Shown here: positions 19,000-28,258 of the stretch, piece by piece
Layout of the letters: each line of letters opens with the position of its first letter
Position numbering within the stretch: the first letter of the stretch is position 1
Origin: CAUUCF01 sp963543695
Lineage (GTDB): Bacteria; Pseudomonadota; Gammaproteobacteria; UBA9339
Assembly (NCBI GenBank): GCA_963543695.1
Contig: CAUUCF010000002.1
Location: 1 to 64,000 of the forward strand
DNA length: 64,000 nt
Reading direction: 5' to 3'
Made by a program: the position numbers and the translations under genes
Notes under the pieces: generated by a model
Told to the model about the DNA's origin: nothing
Databases searched by the model: none
The model's input: the letters and a program-made list of their open reading frames with translations, nothing else

Positions 19000-19472
19000 A
19001 CGGATTCCCCCTTTGGCATTTTAAGATAATTCTTCATCTCCACAAAACCTAATTTTTCGTAGAACGCCCGACCGTTCTTCGACGTTTCTAAGTAAATTTT
19101 ATTAATATTTCTCGCCCTTGCAAGATTAACCAAGTATTTTACAACGTTTTTAGCAACCCCCCGTCGACGGTATGCTTTTCTTGTATAAATATTCATCAGG
19201 TACGTACATAAACCGTTTGAGTTATCAGGAGAGGGTATCTCTTGATAAAGACAGATACTACCACAACCTACTGTTTTCCCGTTTGTTTCTGCAAAAACGG
19301 TTACGTTTTGGTGATTCATCAACGCTTCTTTGTAATATTGAAGATTTGCATCGTAGATCGCCTGTCGATTTTCTTGCTTCCAATCAGCAAATACTTCAGA
19401 TAAAACTTCCATCCGCCAGTTCATAATTTCGTTTAATTGTTCTACCGTGGCTTCTTTGATCTGAATATCCAT
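18996..19472 (-). CDS. GNAT family N-acetyltransferase
   Basis: The 158-aa protein has the GNAT fold: an N-terminal substrate strand, VFAETNGKTVGCGSICLYQ, the LMNIYTRKAYRRRGVAKNVVKYLV acetyl-CoA motif (RRRGVA fits Q/RxxGxG/A), and the late strand KIYLETSKNGRAFYEKLGFVE. It acetylates an unknown amine or peptide. It abuts the adenylation-domain gene with no gap and overlaps the esterase gene, so all three are translated together. Confidence 0.9.
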   Translation of the reverse strand: MDIQIKEATVEQLNEIMNWRMEVLSEVFADWKQENRQAIYDANLQYYKEALMNHQNVTVFAETNGKTVGCGSICLYQEIPSPDNSNGLCTYLMNIYTRKAYRRRGVAKNVVKYLVNLARARNINKIYLETSKNGRAFYEKLGFVEMKNYLKMPKGESV

Positions 19473-20945
19473 TTAAACAACCTCACCTTCTTTCATTACG
19501 ACAGGGAGTTTTTTTACGTTTACTTTTCCGTTTTCATTTAAGGGTAGAGATTGCATTTCCACAAAAAATTCGGGAATCATATAATGCGGTAAAAAACGTG
19601 CCATTTCTTTTTTAAGGGTAGATAACCTCATCTTTGCTTGATTAAGTACAACGTAGGCCACCATGTACGCAAGTTTCTGTTCATCGGTATACGGACGAAC
19701 GCAAGCTGCTTTTACACCCGAACAATTACACAAAATAGCTTCTACTTCCGTCGGTTCTACTCTTTTACCAAGAATCATCACTTGAGTATCCATTCTACGT
19801 AAAAAGGCAATCTCTCCGTCAGGGAGAAAATACCCTAAATCGCCGCTTCTATACAGTGTTGATCCGTCTTGGCGATGCACAAAAGCTTCGTTCTCCTTTT
19901 GGTTATTTCCTATATATCCAGCAGAAACACCTCCTCCTGAAATACAAATTTCCCCAATTTTCCCTTTTTCAACCGGCATCAATTGTTCATTTAGAATTTC
20001 AACCTTTGCACCTAAAATTCCTTTTCCAATTGGATAGGTACCGTCTGCTAACGGTTCAACGTCGTTACAACGATAATACGTTGCACAGACAGTGGTTTCG
20101 GAAGGACCATAAGTATTATAAACTTCAACTTGATTCAATAGGTTTTTAACGTAAGAAGCTCTTAATACGTCACCCCCACTGATTAGCAATCTTAAACTAG
20201 ACGGAAGTTTAGGAAAACTATTCATTTCTAATAACAAATACGGAAAACCACTAATTATAGTGATTTGTTTTTCTTCCACGAAAGCCATCAATTTAGTCAT
20301 GTCTTTTTTCGTTTGCTCAGCAGGAATAGCTAACACGGCCCCCGAACAAAGAGTAGCGAAAACTTCTTCTACAAAAATATCGAACGAACAAACAGAATAC
20401 TGCAACATTACATCTTGTACAGACGGTTTAAACTCCTTTCTAAAAGCTCTAATATAATGGCAAACGTTTTCATTACGAACTGAAACTCCTTTAGGTTTTC
20501 CAGTAGAACCTGACGTATAAAGAACGTAAGCTAAATCTTCTGGTCTATCTTTCCTTTCCCTTTGCACGTTTGTAATTTTAAGGCCTTGATCGATAGTCAG
20601 ATAAGGTAAACCGCTTAATTTATTAATATGAATTTCATTCGTTAATACCAGATTCACCCCAGCATTTTGCATCATAAAGGCGATTCGTTCCTGAGGGAAA
20701 AACGGTTCTACTGGAACATAGGCAGCCCCTTTTTTTAAAACGGCAAATATCGCAGCAATCATTTCTACCGAATGTTCCATCATAATGCCAACTTTGCTCA
20801 CCCGATCGGGAATTTTAATACCTATCGTATCAATTAAAGCAATGAAATCCTTACCCGTTAAAGCTCTATTCTCATCTAAAATACAAATTTTATTCGGTCT
20901 TTGTTTAATTTGTTCTATCAATAAACTATAAATTGTATTACCCAT
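19473..20945 (-). CDS. stand-alone amino-acid adenylation (AMP-binding) enzyme
   Basis: The 490-aa protein is a complete NRPS-type A domain: LYTSGSTGKPKGVSV (A3), CSFDIFVEEVFATL (A4, with the Asp that contacts the alpha-amino group), VYNTYGPSETTVCATYY (A5), GTYPIGKGI (A6), LYRSGDLGYFLPDGEIAFLRR (A7 and start of A8), and LNENGKVNVKKLP (A10 with the catalytic Lys). No carrier, condensation or thioesterase domain follows, so it must load a carrier protein elsewhere, as DltA does. It is closer in look to DltA or free-standing amino-acid activating enzymes than to acyl-CoA synthetases. Neighbours (GNAT, esterase, radical SAM) suggest a small modification pathway. Confidence 0.88.
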   Translation of the reverse strand: MGNTIYSLLIEQIKQRPNKICILDENRALTGKDFIALIDTIGIKIPDRVSKVGIMMEHSVEMIAAIFAVLKKGAAYVPVEPFFPQERIAFMMQNAGVNLVLTNEIHINKLSGLPYLTIDQGLKITNVQRERKDRPEDLAYVLYTSGSTGKPKGVSVRNENVCHYIRAFRKEFKPSVQDVMLQYSVCSFDIFVEEVFATLCSGAVLAIPAEQTKKDMTKLMAFVEEKQITIISGFPYLLLEMNSFPKLPSSLRLLISGGDVLRASYVKNLLNQVEVYNTYGPSETTVCATYYRCNDVEPLADGTYPIGKGILGAKVEILNEQLMPVEKGKIGEICISGGGVSAGYIGNNQKENEAFVHRQDGSTLYRSGDLGYFLPDGEIAFLRRMDTQVMILGKRVEPTEVEAILCNCSGVKAACVRPYTDEQKLAYMVAYVVLNQAKMRLSTLKKEMARFLPHYMIPEFFVEMQSLPLNENGKVNVKKLPVVMKEGEVV

Positions 20946-20963
20946 GCTTAACGTTCCTCTTTT

Positions 20964-22283
20964 TTAGTTTTTATGCTGTTTTTTCCACGCTTTGATTTGT
21001 TCTAGTTTAGCTTTGCATTTTGCTTCTATTCCCTCCGTAGTTGGATGGTAATATTCTTTGCCTACTAGGGAAGTTGGCAAACATTGCATATTAGTTAGTT
21101 TACTTTCAGCATCGTGGGCATACTGATAACCTTTACCGTAATTTAATTCTTTCATCAATTTCGTTGAAGCATTACGAATCACGATGGGAACAGGTTCTGC
21201 GATTTGAGAAATTGCATCACGTTTTGCCGTTTCATAAGCTATATATAACGCGTTAGATTTTGGTGCTAACGACATATAAACTACCACTTCTGTCAAATGT
21301 ACACTACATTCTGGCATACCAATAAAATGACAGGCCTGGTATGCTGCAACCGCAATTTCAAGTGCTCTAGGATCAGCTAAACCAACATCTTCGGAAGCAA
21401 ATCGCACAATACGTCTTGCGACATACAAAGGATCTTCTCCGGCTTCTAACATCCTTGCTAACCAATATACTGCAGCATCAGGATCAGAATTTCGCATTGA
21501 TTTGTGTAACGCGGAAATTATATTGTAATGTTCTTCGCCTTTTTTATCGTAAAGGAGTGACTTTTTAGCCGTACATTGCTCCAACGTATCTTTTGTAATT
21601 ACGACTTTGTTCCCTTCGGTTTCGCCGTTTAAAATTACCATTTCTAACGTAGATAAAGCACTTCTAGCGTCACCGTTTGAAAAAACGGCGATGGCTTCCA
21701 ACATTTCTTCCGTAATTTCAACTTCTAAATGCCCAAAACCACGCTGATCTTTAATTGCACGTTTCAAAAGTTCCGTAATATCTTCTTTTGTCAATGCTTT
21801 CAAAACAAAAACCTTACATCTTGAAAGTAATGCCCCGTTTACTTCAAAAGACGGATTTTCAGTTGTAGCTCCAATTAAAATGATACTTCCTTGCTCGACA
21901 AAAGGTAAAAATGCGTCTTGTTGAACTTTGTTAAACCTATGAATTTCATCTACAAAAACAATCGTACTTTCGCCTAATTTTCTATGCTGTTCAGCTTCTT
22001 GCATTACCGCACGAATTTCTTTAATCCCGCTTGTTACGGCCGAAAAATCGATAAACGCCGCTTTTGTTTTGTTTGCGATAACCCTTGCGAGCGAAGTTTT
22101 ACCCACTCCTGGAGGCCCCCAAAAAATCATAGAAGATACGGCGTCACTTTCAATTAATCGCCTAAGCACCTTACCTGTCCCGACTAAATGTTTTTGACCT
22201 ACGTATTCATCTAAATCCTGCGGCCTTAATTTCTCTGCTAGCGGTTGTGGAAGATGGGCTTCAAAAAGTGATTTTTGATTCAT
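20964..22283 (-). CDS. rarA: replication-associated recombination ATPase RarA (MgsA)
   Basis: RarA is an AAA+ ATPase of the clamp-loader clade acting at stalled replication forks with SSB and RecA. The Walker A GPPGVGKTSLA, Walker B VFVDEIHRF, sensor GATTENPSFEVN and arginine finger LLSRCKVF are present, followed by the tetramerisation domain and C-terminal MQCLPTSLVGKEYYHPT. I start at ATG 22283 (MNQKSLFEAHLP...), eight bases after GAGGAAAA; an in-frame TTG upstream gives five more residues. The C-terminal wording resembles clostridial RarA more than enterobacterial ones, supporting lateral origin of the block it heads. A strong sigma70-type promoter lies just upstream. Confidence 0.95.
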   Translation of the reverse strand: MNQKSLFEAHLPQPLAEKLRPQDLDEYVGQKHLVGTGKVLRRLIESDAVSSMIFWGPPGVGKTSLARVIANKTKAAFIDFSAVTSGIKEIRAVMQEAEQHRKLGESTIVFVDEIHRFNKVQQDAFLPFVEQGSIILIGATTENPSFEVNGALLSRCKVFVLKALTKEDITELLKRAIKDQRGFGHLEVEITEEMLEAIAVFSNGDARSALSTLEMVILNGETEGNKVVITKDTLEQCTAKKSLLYDKKGEEHYNIISALHKSMRNSDPDAAVYWLARMLEAGEDPLYVARRIVRFASEDVGLADPRALEIAVAAYQACHFIGMPECSVHLTEVVVYMSLAPKSNALYIAYETAKRDAISQIAEPVPIVIRNASTKLMKELNYGKGYQYAHDAESKLTNMQCLPTSLVGKEYYHPTTEGIEAKCKAKLEQIKAWKKQHKN

Positions 22284-22325
22284 AATGATTTTCCTCAAAG
22301 CTCGTTGACATCTTATCGTCTAATT

Positions 22326-22353
22326 ATTATACTATATCTATAATTTGTATCAA
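22326..22353 (-). promoter_or_regulatory. sigma70-type promoter for the rarA operon
   Basis: On the minus strand TTGATA is followed after 16 bases by a perfect TATAAT, about 45 bases upstream of the rarA ATG. The promoter lies in the divergent spacer shared with the HxlR-type regulator gene, which may control it; the nearby GTATCAAGTAC-like partial dyad is a candidate operator. Confidence 0.6.
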
Positions 22354-22418
22354 GTACGCAGAAATTTAATACCTAGTATCGTGAAAAAGACTTAATCTAC
22401 AAAATAAAAACCGTTAAA

Positions 22419-22793
22419 ATGTCAGAAATAATCTCATACGAACAATATTCAAAAGAGGTAAAAAAAGGAATCGTTACAGAAAAAGGGAATTGCCCAGTAA
22501 CACCCCTATTATTAATGTTACAAGGGAAATGGAAAACCCAAATTCTGTACGAACTATGTATTTACGATTCAATTCGGTTTGGACAATTAAAGAAAAAATT
22601 AGTTGGCATTACGAATACGATGTTAACTAATTCTTTAAAAGAACTTGAAAATGACGGTTTTATCATCCGTCACCAGTTTAATGAAATTCCCCCTCACGTG
22701 GAATATTCTTTGTCAGAACGTGGCCGAGATTTACTCCCCGTATTTTACGCGATAACGGTTTGGGGCTTTAAACACGAAGCGGATAAAGTGTAA
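22419..22793 (+). CDS. HxlR-family winged-helix transcriptional regulator
   Basis: The 124-aa protein has the HxlR pattern: NCPVTPLLLMLQGKWKTQILYEL (conserved Cys followed by the GKW helix), IRFGQLKKKLVGITNTMLTNSLKELENDGFIIR, and VEYSLSERGRDLLPV. These regulators often sense thiol-reactive or aldehyde stress. It is divergent from rarA and the adenylation/GNAT/esterase/radical SAM genes across a 120-base spacer, the usual arrangement for local autoregulation and control of the opposite operon. Confidence 0.88.
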   Translation: MSEIISYEQYSKEVKKGIVTEKGNCPVTPLLLMLQGKWKTQILYELCIYDSIRFGQLKKKLVGITNTMLTNSLKELENDGFIIRHQFNEIPPHVEYSLSERGRDLLPVFYAITVWGFKHEADKV

Positions 22794-23068
22794 AATCAAC
22801 TTTCATCGTTTTTAACGATCTTCAATGCATCCGTTAATATAAAGCAAACATAGGTGTTTTATTTTTTGTTATTATCCGCGTACGTTGCCCGACTGACTAT
22901 CAAAATAACGCTCTTAATCTTTTTCCCTAATCATTACCGATAAATATCCTCGTTTATCATTTATAAAACAAATGTTACTACTTTAAAAATTTATTTTAAT
23001 TCTGAGGTTTTCTAAACTATTTTATTTAAGGACCTTTCATTATTAACTTTTTACATAGTTTCCGTTCG

Positions 23069-23383
23069 TTACGCAAAAATTTTTGATAGAAAGCCTAAAT
23101 TACGGATTCTTTTACGTGTACTCCATATCTTTCTTGCAATTTCTACGTCATTCATTTCAACGCATTCTAGATCCTGAAAGCCGCAATTTGCAAAATGATA
23201 ATCAATGCCGAGATTACTGTTACAAAGACGTTTACAAGCCTTATCAGATGACATTTTTCCAAAAGGTACTCCTACGTAAGAGTTGTTATCAAAAAGCAGC
23301 GGTCGATAACAACAACAATAACAACTTTCCATTCCTAGACCACCTCGAACGAGGTTTAAATTTAAAAAATTAATTTCTTCCAT
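23069..23383 (-). CDS. Cys-rich peptide precursor with GG-type leader (remote family member)
   Basis: The 104-aa product begins MEEINFLNLNLVRGG, matching the leader of the tandem array at 53.6-58.4 kb, then GMESCYCCCYRPLL in place of the array's GCYCYCYRxP. A second half has KACKRLCNS (CxxxC) and FANCGFQDLEC, so eight Cys in total, more than the array members. It has no partner gene next to it and lies between the HxlR gene and glgP. The mature part after GG is about 89 residues, long for a bacteriocin. Function unknown; membership in the family rests on leader, CxCxC and CxxxC spacing. Confidence 0.75.
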   Translation of the reverse strand: MEEINFLNLNLVRGGLGMESCYCCCYRPLLFDNNSYVGVPFGKMSSDKACKRLCNSNLGIDYHFANCGFQDLECVEMNDVEIARKIWSTRKRIRNLGFLSKIFA

Positions 23384-24057
23384 TTTTCCATTAAAATATT
23401 AAAAAAACATTAAAACTATAACAGATTTTTATTAGAAATAAAAAATATTTTTGCAAAGTAAAATAAATTATCCCTATCTTTTACAGCAAATTCGTCTTCT
23501 AACTTCTTTAATCAATTAATTTTTATTCACGTAGTAACGCCAAACTAAATAATCAAGAGCTTACCTTTGTTTGACAACGCTTTCCTTTTTACCTTATTTT
23601 AAAGGTCAAAAATAATCCTTAATTTAATTACGTAAAAAATATTCGTGCAGATCCGCAAATTATTCAACGTTAACCAGTAATTTTTTACTTTGCCTTTTTA
23701 AATTCAAAAAAAAAGAAAACGGGCTTAACAAAATTTATTTGATACGAAAATTACTTTAACATGACCAAAACTTTCAATCAAAACGTTTTCCTTTAAAACT
23801 AACCCAATTTAACCACTGAAAAAATATTTATTAGTTTGTTCAAATTACCTAATTAAATAAAAGACTTCCTTCATTATTTTTGAAATAAATAATTAAACTA
23901 TTTTTTACCATAAATTTCATTTTTTAACCCTTAAAATAAGGGATTATAATTAAAAATTTTTCAAAAAATATCACGATAATTTTGTGCAATAAAAATAATA
24001 TTTACTTTTCAAATAATTAAGATACAATTATATCTGTAATGAATTTAGAGGTTATTT
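23384..24057. other. long AT-rich spacer between the peptide gene and glgP
   Basis: This 674-base stretch has no convincing reading frame. The part next to the peptide gene has an AT-rich leader region and a CTATCTTTTACAGCAAATTC box that loosely resembles a box upstream of several array peptide genes (CTTTATTTTTTACAACG...AAAT). The right end carries the glgP promoter. Nothing else could be identified. Confidence 0.4.
24001..24028 (+). promoter_or_regulatory. candidate sigma70 promoter of glgP
   Basis: TTTACT, a 16-base spacer and TACAAT lie about 30 bases upstream of the GTG start. The match is moderate in a very AT-rich context. Confidence 0.35.
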
Positions 24058-26532
24058 GTGAGCAACAGTAATAACGGTACTGACCAATTTTTAAACTTAC
24101 AAAGAACAAGTAAGAGTGTTAACGATATTAAAGCCGCTATTTTAGGGAATTTAACTTTACAGCAAGGACGCTTTCCTCAAATTGCTACTTTAAATGATTA
24201 TTATCTAGCTTTAGCTTATACCGTACGTGATTACCTAATGGCTCATTGGGTAAAAACAGCAAGCACTTACTTTCAAAACGAAAGTCGTACCGTTTGTTAT
24301 TTATCCGCAGAATTTTTAATTGGTCCTCAATTAGAAAATAACCTCGTTAATTTAGGGATCTACGAAGCGGTAAAACAAGCTTGTCAGGAACTAAATTTAG
24401 ATTTAACCCAATTAGCAAACCAAGAACCAGAACCAGGATTAGGCAACGGTGGCTTAGGTAGATTAGCAGCTTGTTATATGGATTCCTTATCGACTAACAA
24501 TATTCCGGCCATTGGTTATGGCATTCGTTACGAATTTGGCATCTTTAATCAAGAAATTAAAGATGGCTGGCAAGTAGAATCTACCGATAAATGGTTAAGA
24601 TACGGCAATCCCTGGGAAATAGCTAAAACGGATATTAATTTTCAAGTACAATTCGGAGGAACCGTTAAAGTCACTCAAAACCATAAAGGAGAATTAGCGT
24701 TCATCTGGCAACCTCAAGAAACGGTGGTTAGTGTTCCTTACGATATTCCCGTAATTGGTTATAAAGCCAATACTGCTAATTTCATTAGGTTATGGAAAGC
24801 AGAAGCCTGCGAATCTTTTGATTTTCATTCTTTTAACAGCGGAGATTACTATGGAGCAGTAGAAAATAAAGTCTCATCTGAAAACTTAACCAAAGTACTC
24901 TACCCTAACGATGAACCCGAAAGTGGGAAAATTTTACGTCTTAAACAACAATATTTCTTCGTTAGTAGCTCCTTACAAGATATGATCCGTATTTATAAAC
25001 AAAAAGGAGATTTTTTAGGTTACTTTGCCGATAAATACGTTATCCAGTTAAACGATACCCATCCTGCGATAGGCATTGCTGAATTAATGCACCTTTTAGT
25101 AGACCAATACTCGTTACCTTGGGATCAAGCTTGGGAAATTACCTTTAAAGCTTTCTGCTATACTAATCATACCTTGTTACCTGAAGCGTTAGAAACTTGG
25201 TCGTTAAGTTTGTTTGAAAAGTTACTTCCTCGCCATTTACAAATTATTTTCGAAATTAACCAGCGTTTTCTTAATAGCTTACCTAAAAATTTAGAAATCG
25301 CCGTGATTAGACGTTTATCCATTATTGATGAAACAGGTCCTCGTAAGGTCAGAATGGCTAACTTAGCTTGTATCGGTAGTCATGCGATCAACGGGGTTTC
25401 TAAATTACACAGTGAATTACTAAAAAAATCCTTACTTAAAGATTTCTACACCTTGTGGCCAGAACGTTTTAGTAATATAACCAACGGAGTTACCCCTCGC
25501 CGCTTCGTCTTAGTCGCTAATCCTCACCTTAGTCAGTTAATCAATGCTAAAATTGGTCATAATTGGTTAAAAAATCTATACGAATTAAAAGGGTTAGAAA
25601 AACATTTAAATGATCAAACGTTTTTAAAACAATGGAGTCAAGTTAAATACCAAAATAAACAACAATTAGCCCAAATTATTTTAGAACGCACCGGCGAAAT
25701 AGTTGATCCGCAATCTATTTTTGACGTACAAGCGAAACGGATCCATGAATATAAAAGGCAACACCTGAACATTTTATACGTTATCGCTATGTACCATCGC
25801 TTAAAAAATCAGATTAACGTTGATTTTACCCCAAGAACCGTTATTTTTGCCGGCAAAGCAGCTCCTGGCTATTATCACGCTAAATTGATTATTAAACTCA
25901 TTAATCAAGTAGCCAAACAAATTAATCATGATCCGGCCATTAAAAACCGATTAAAAGTAGTCTTTTTACCTAATTATAACGTGCAATTAGCTCAAAAAAT
26001 TTATCCCGCTGCCGATTTATCAGAACAAATCTCTACCGCTGGATTAGAAGCTTCAGGTACCGGCAACATGAAATTTGCTCTTAACGGTGCTTTAACGATA
26101 GGTACTTTAGATGGCGCTAACGTGGAAATGCTTGAAGCCGTAGGAAAAGAAAATTTTTTCCTATTTGGTTTACACACCAAAGAAGTTTTAGAATTAAAAC
26201 CACATTACCGTCCGATCGAATATATCAATCGGAATCCGGAGTTGAAAGCCAGTTTAGAACTATTAAAATCGCCTTTCTTTATCGGTGATCCAGAAATCTT
26301 TAAACCGTTATTAGAAAATATTATTAACCATGATCCATACTTAGTATGTGCCGACTTTGAAAGTTACTTAAAAACCCAAGATCAAATTGCCCGCTCTTAT
26401 TTGAATAAAAAAACTTGGGTACAAAAATCAATTTTAAACGTAGCACGTATGGGCAAATTTTCCTCTGACCGGGCAATTCAAGAATACTGCGAGGATATTT
26501 GGAAAATCAAATCCGTACAAATTAGTGAATAA
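24058..26532 (+). CDS. glgP: glycogen/maltodextrin phosphorylase
   Basis: The enzyme releases glucose-1-phosphate from alpha-1,4-glucans using pyridoxal phosphate. The 824 residues include YFQNESRTVCYLSAEFLIG, EPEPGLGNGGLGRLAACYMDS, YGIRYEFGIF, VIQLNDTHPAI, NGVTPRRFV, VQAKRIHEYKRQHLN and the PLP-Lys region EASGTGNMKFALNGALTIG, all in standard order. The start is GTG with GAGG seven bases upstream. No glycogen synthase or branching enzyme is nearby, so it may serve stored or host glucan. It is convergent with tsaB. Confidence 0.97.
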   Translation: MSNSNNGTDQFLNLQRTSKSVNDIKAAILGNLTLQQGRFPQIATLNDYYLALAYTVRDYLMAHWVKTASTYFQNESRTVCYLSAEFLIGPQLENNLVNLGIYEAVKQACQELNLDLTQLANQEPEPGLGNGGLGRLAACYMDSLSTNNIPAIGYGIRYEFGIFNQEIKDGWQVESTDKWLRYGNPWEIAKTDINFQVQFGGTVKVTQNHKGELAFIWQPQETVVSVPYDIPVIGYKANTANFIRLWKAEACESFDFHSFNSGDYYGAVENKVSSENLTKVLYPNDEPESGKILRLKQQYFFVSSSLQDMIRIYKQKGDFLGYFADKYVIQLNDTHPAIGIAELMHLLVDQYSLPWDQAWEITFKAFCYTNHTLLPEALETWSLSLFEKLLPRHLQIIFEINQRFLNSLPKNLEIAVIRRLSIIDETGPRKVRMANLACIGSHAINGVSKLHSELLKKSLLKDFYTLWPERFSNITNGVTPRRFVLVANPHLSQLINAKIGHNWLKNLYELKGLEKHLNDQTFLKQWSQVKYQNKQQLAQIILERTGEIVDPQSIFDVQAKRIHEYKRQHLNILYVIAMYHRLKNQINVDFTPRTVIFAGKAAPGYYHAKLIIKLINQVAKQINHDPAIKNRLKVVFLPNYNVQLAQKIYPAADLSEQISTAGLEASGTGNMKFALNGALTIGTLDGANVEMLEAVGKENFFLFGLHTKEVLELKPHYRPIEYINRNPELKASLELLKSPFFIGDPEIFKPLLENIINHDPYLVCADFESYLKTQDQIARSYLNKKTWVQKSILNVARMGKFSSDRAIQEYCEDIWKIKSVQISE

Positions 26533-26567
26533 GAAAATTAACTTCTTTAGCTCATTATTTTTAAAAA

Positions 26568-27230
26568 CTAACGTTGCCGTTGCCAAGCACTTTCGTTTCT
26601 TAAATAACAAGGACTAGGTATTTTAGGGTCGATATCGTACGTTTTTAACGTCTTTAATTCTTGCGCCGCTAACGCTAACATCGTACAAATATTAACGTGC
26701 GTTTGTAAAAAAACCTTACGTAAATGAACAAACGGTTCGGCTCCGTTTCCGGTTAATATCCCCTCTTCACTAAATTGATTTAATTTTTGTTCTAAAGCTT
26801 CTTTAGATAATAACTGGTCTTGACCGCGCCATTCGTTGCCAATTAACGAATAATGTCCTACGTACCATTCTTTCATTTTAGCATCTTGAATGACTAAAAT
26901 TTCTTTTACCTGAGTTTTTAAATAAACTTCCACCGCCATTAGCCATAAGTAAGATTTCACCGATACTAACATTGGTTTCACTAAGCAAAAAGCTTTCATA
27001 ATACTCATCGTTAGTCTAATACCGGTAAAACTCCCTGGACCGTTACTAAAGGCTAATCCATCTAAATCCTTAACCGTAATTTGCCGTTCTTGTAAAAGCT
27101 CTTGCAGTAATTCAAATAAAATTTGAGTATGCCCATGGGCTAAACATTGTTGACGACTAGCCGTTACCTGCTCGTCCAAAAGAGCCACGCTACAAAAATC
27201 CGTCACCGTATCAATCGCTAAAATCTTCAT
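26568..27230 (-). CDS. tsaB: tRNA N6-threonylcarbamoyladenosine biosynthesis protein TsaB
   Basis: TsaB is the non-catalytic paralogue that partners TsaD in making t6A37 in ANN-decoding tRNAs. The 220-aa protein begins MKILAIDTVTDFCSVALL and contains the signature SNGPGSFTGIRLTMSIMKAF. VIQDAKMKEWYVG and LTGNGAEPF are also characteristic. It starts immediately after the mutM stop, so the two are cotranscribed downstream of rpmB-rpmG. Confidence 0.93.
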   Translation of the reverse strand: MKILAIDTVTDFCSVALLDEQVTASRQQCLAHGHTQILFELLQELLQERQITVKDLDGLAFSNGPGSFTGIRLTMSIMKAFCLVKPMLVSVKSYLWLMAVEVYLKTQVKEILVIQDAKMKEWYVGHYSLIGNEWRGQDQLLSKEALEQKLNQFSEEGILTGNGAEPFVHLRKVFLQTHVNICTMLALAAQELKTLKTYDIDPKIPSPCYLRNESAWQRQR

Positions 27231-28034
27231 CTAATATTGTTGACAATTAGCACAAAAGAAACTACTCCTTCCCCCTTGTTTAATGACTGTAAGCTTATTG
27301 CCGCATACTAAACAAGGTTTACCTTTACGTGCGTAAACCTTTAAAAAATTTTGAAAACTTCCCCTTTCTCCTTGAACGTTTAAATAATCTTTTACGCTAG
27401 TTCCTCCTTGTTTAATCGCTAATTCGAGTATCGTTTTAGTCTGTTCTACTAAAAGTTGCCATTCCATTAAACTAACCGTCCAAGCAGGACGTTCAGGGTG
27501 TTGACGAGTAGCAAACAAAATTTCATTAGCGTAAATATTCCCTATACCAGTAACTACTTTATTATCCATTAAAAACAATTTTAACGGCAAATGTTTATTC
27601 CGAGCTTTTTCAAACCAGTAATTAGCCGTTAATTCATTAGACAACGGTTCCACGCCTAGTTTTTTTTCCCAAACGAGATTTTCGTGATGAAAAAATACTT
27701 TTCCAAAATGTCTATAGTCAAAAAAACTTAATTGTCGATTAGACCTAAATCTAAAACGAAAAAATTCATGTTTTTCCAACGCAAAAGGACTTGCTTCTGA
27801 ACGAGTTTGCAGATTACCGGTCATACCTAAATGAACTACTAAAACAATCTGATCCGTAAAAGTAATTTTTAAATATCTCCCTCGGCGAGTAACTTGTTCG
27901 ATTTCTTTTCCAACCAAACGATTTAAATTACTCTTAACTACCTTATTAGGTACGAAGATCACCTGCTGAAGACGATCTCCAACAAAAAGTTGCAACCCTT
28001 GCTTTACAACTTCTACCTCCGGTAATTCCGGCAT
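27231..28034 (-). CDS. mutM: formamidopyrimidine-DNA glycosylase MutM (Fpg)
   Basis: MutM excises 8-oxoguanine and ring-opened purines and nicks the AP site. The N-terminal PELPEVEVVKQGL (after Met removal, Pro is the catalytic nucleophile and Glu the proton donor), HLGMTGNLQ, GIGNIYANEILF and a C-terminal zinc finger CLVCGNKL...FFCANCQQY give a full-length, 267-aa enzyme. The gene sits just downstream of rpmG, a position also seen in other gammaproteobacteria. Confidence 0.97.
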   Translation of the reverse strand: MPELPEVEVVKQGLQLFVGDRLQQVIFVPNKVVKSNLNRLVGKEIEQVTRRGRYLKITFTDQIVLVVHLGMTGNLQTRSEASPFALEKHEFFRFRFRSNRQLSFFDYRHFGKVFFHHENLVWEKKLGVEPLSNELTANYWFEKARNKHLPLKLFLMDNKVVTGIGNIYANEILFATRQHPERPAWTVSLMEWQLLVEQTKTILELAIKQGGTSVKDYLNVQGERGSFQNFLKVYARKGKPCLVCGNKLTVIKQGGRSSFFCANCQQY

Positions 28035-28047
28035 ACGGATCTCCCGA

Positions 28048-28257
28048 CTATTTCATTTTTTCTTCTTTAAAAACTACGTGCATCCCCACTTTACCCGTTT
28101 CTACGTTAAAAGCTTTAGGATCGTATTTTTTGATATGCATTTTTTCCGATTGATTACGTCTATTTTTAACCGTCGTATAAAAAGTTTTGGTTGTACAACC
28201 GTTCACATCTTTACCGGTAGACACTAAACGAATTTTTTCTCTTACTTTTGAAGCCAT
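28048..28257 (-). CDS. rpmG: 50S ribosomal protein L33
   Basis: The 69-aa protein has the L33 core MASKVREKIRLVST, FYTTVKNRRNQSEKMHIKKYDP and a C-terminal VVFKEEKMK. It lacks the CxxC zinc ribbon of the Zn-dependent form (only one Cys). It has a longer middle than the E. coli protein. It starts one base after the rpmB stop, the conserved rpmB-rpmG pair. Confidence 0.93.
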   Translation of the reverse strand: MASKVREKIRLVSTGKDVNGCTTKTFYTTVKNRRNQSEKMHIKKYDPKAFNVETGKVGMHVVFKEEKMK

Positions 28258-28258
28258 T

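Noticed and set aside
23083..23373. Plus-strand 96-codon frame opposite the Cys-rich peptide gene
   Set aside because: The minus-strand frame carries the family leader and cysteine pattern; the plus frame has neither.
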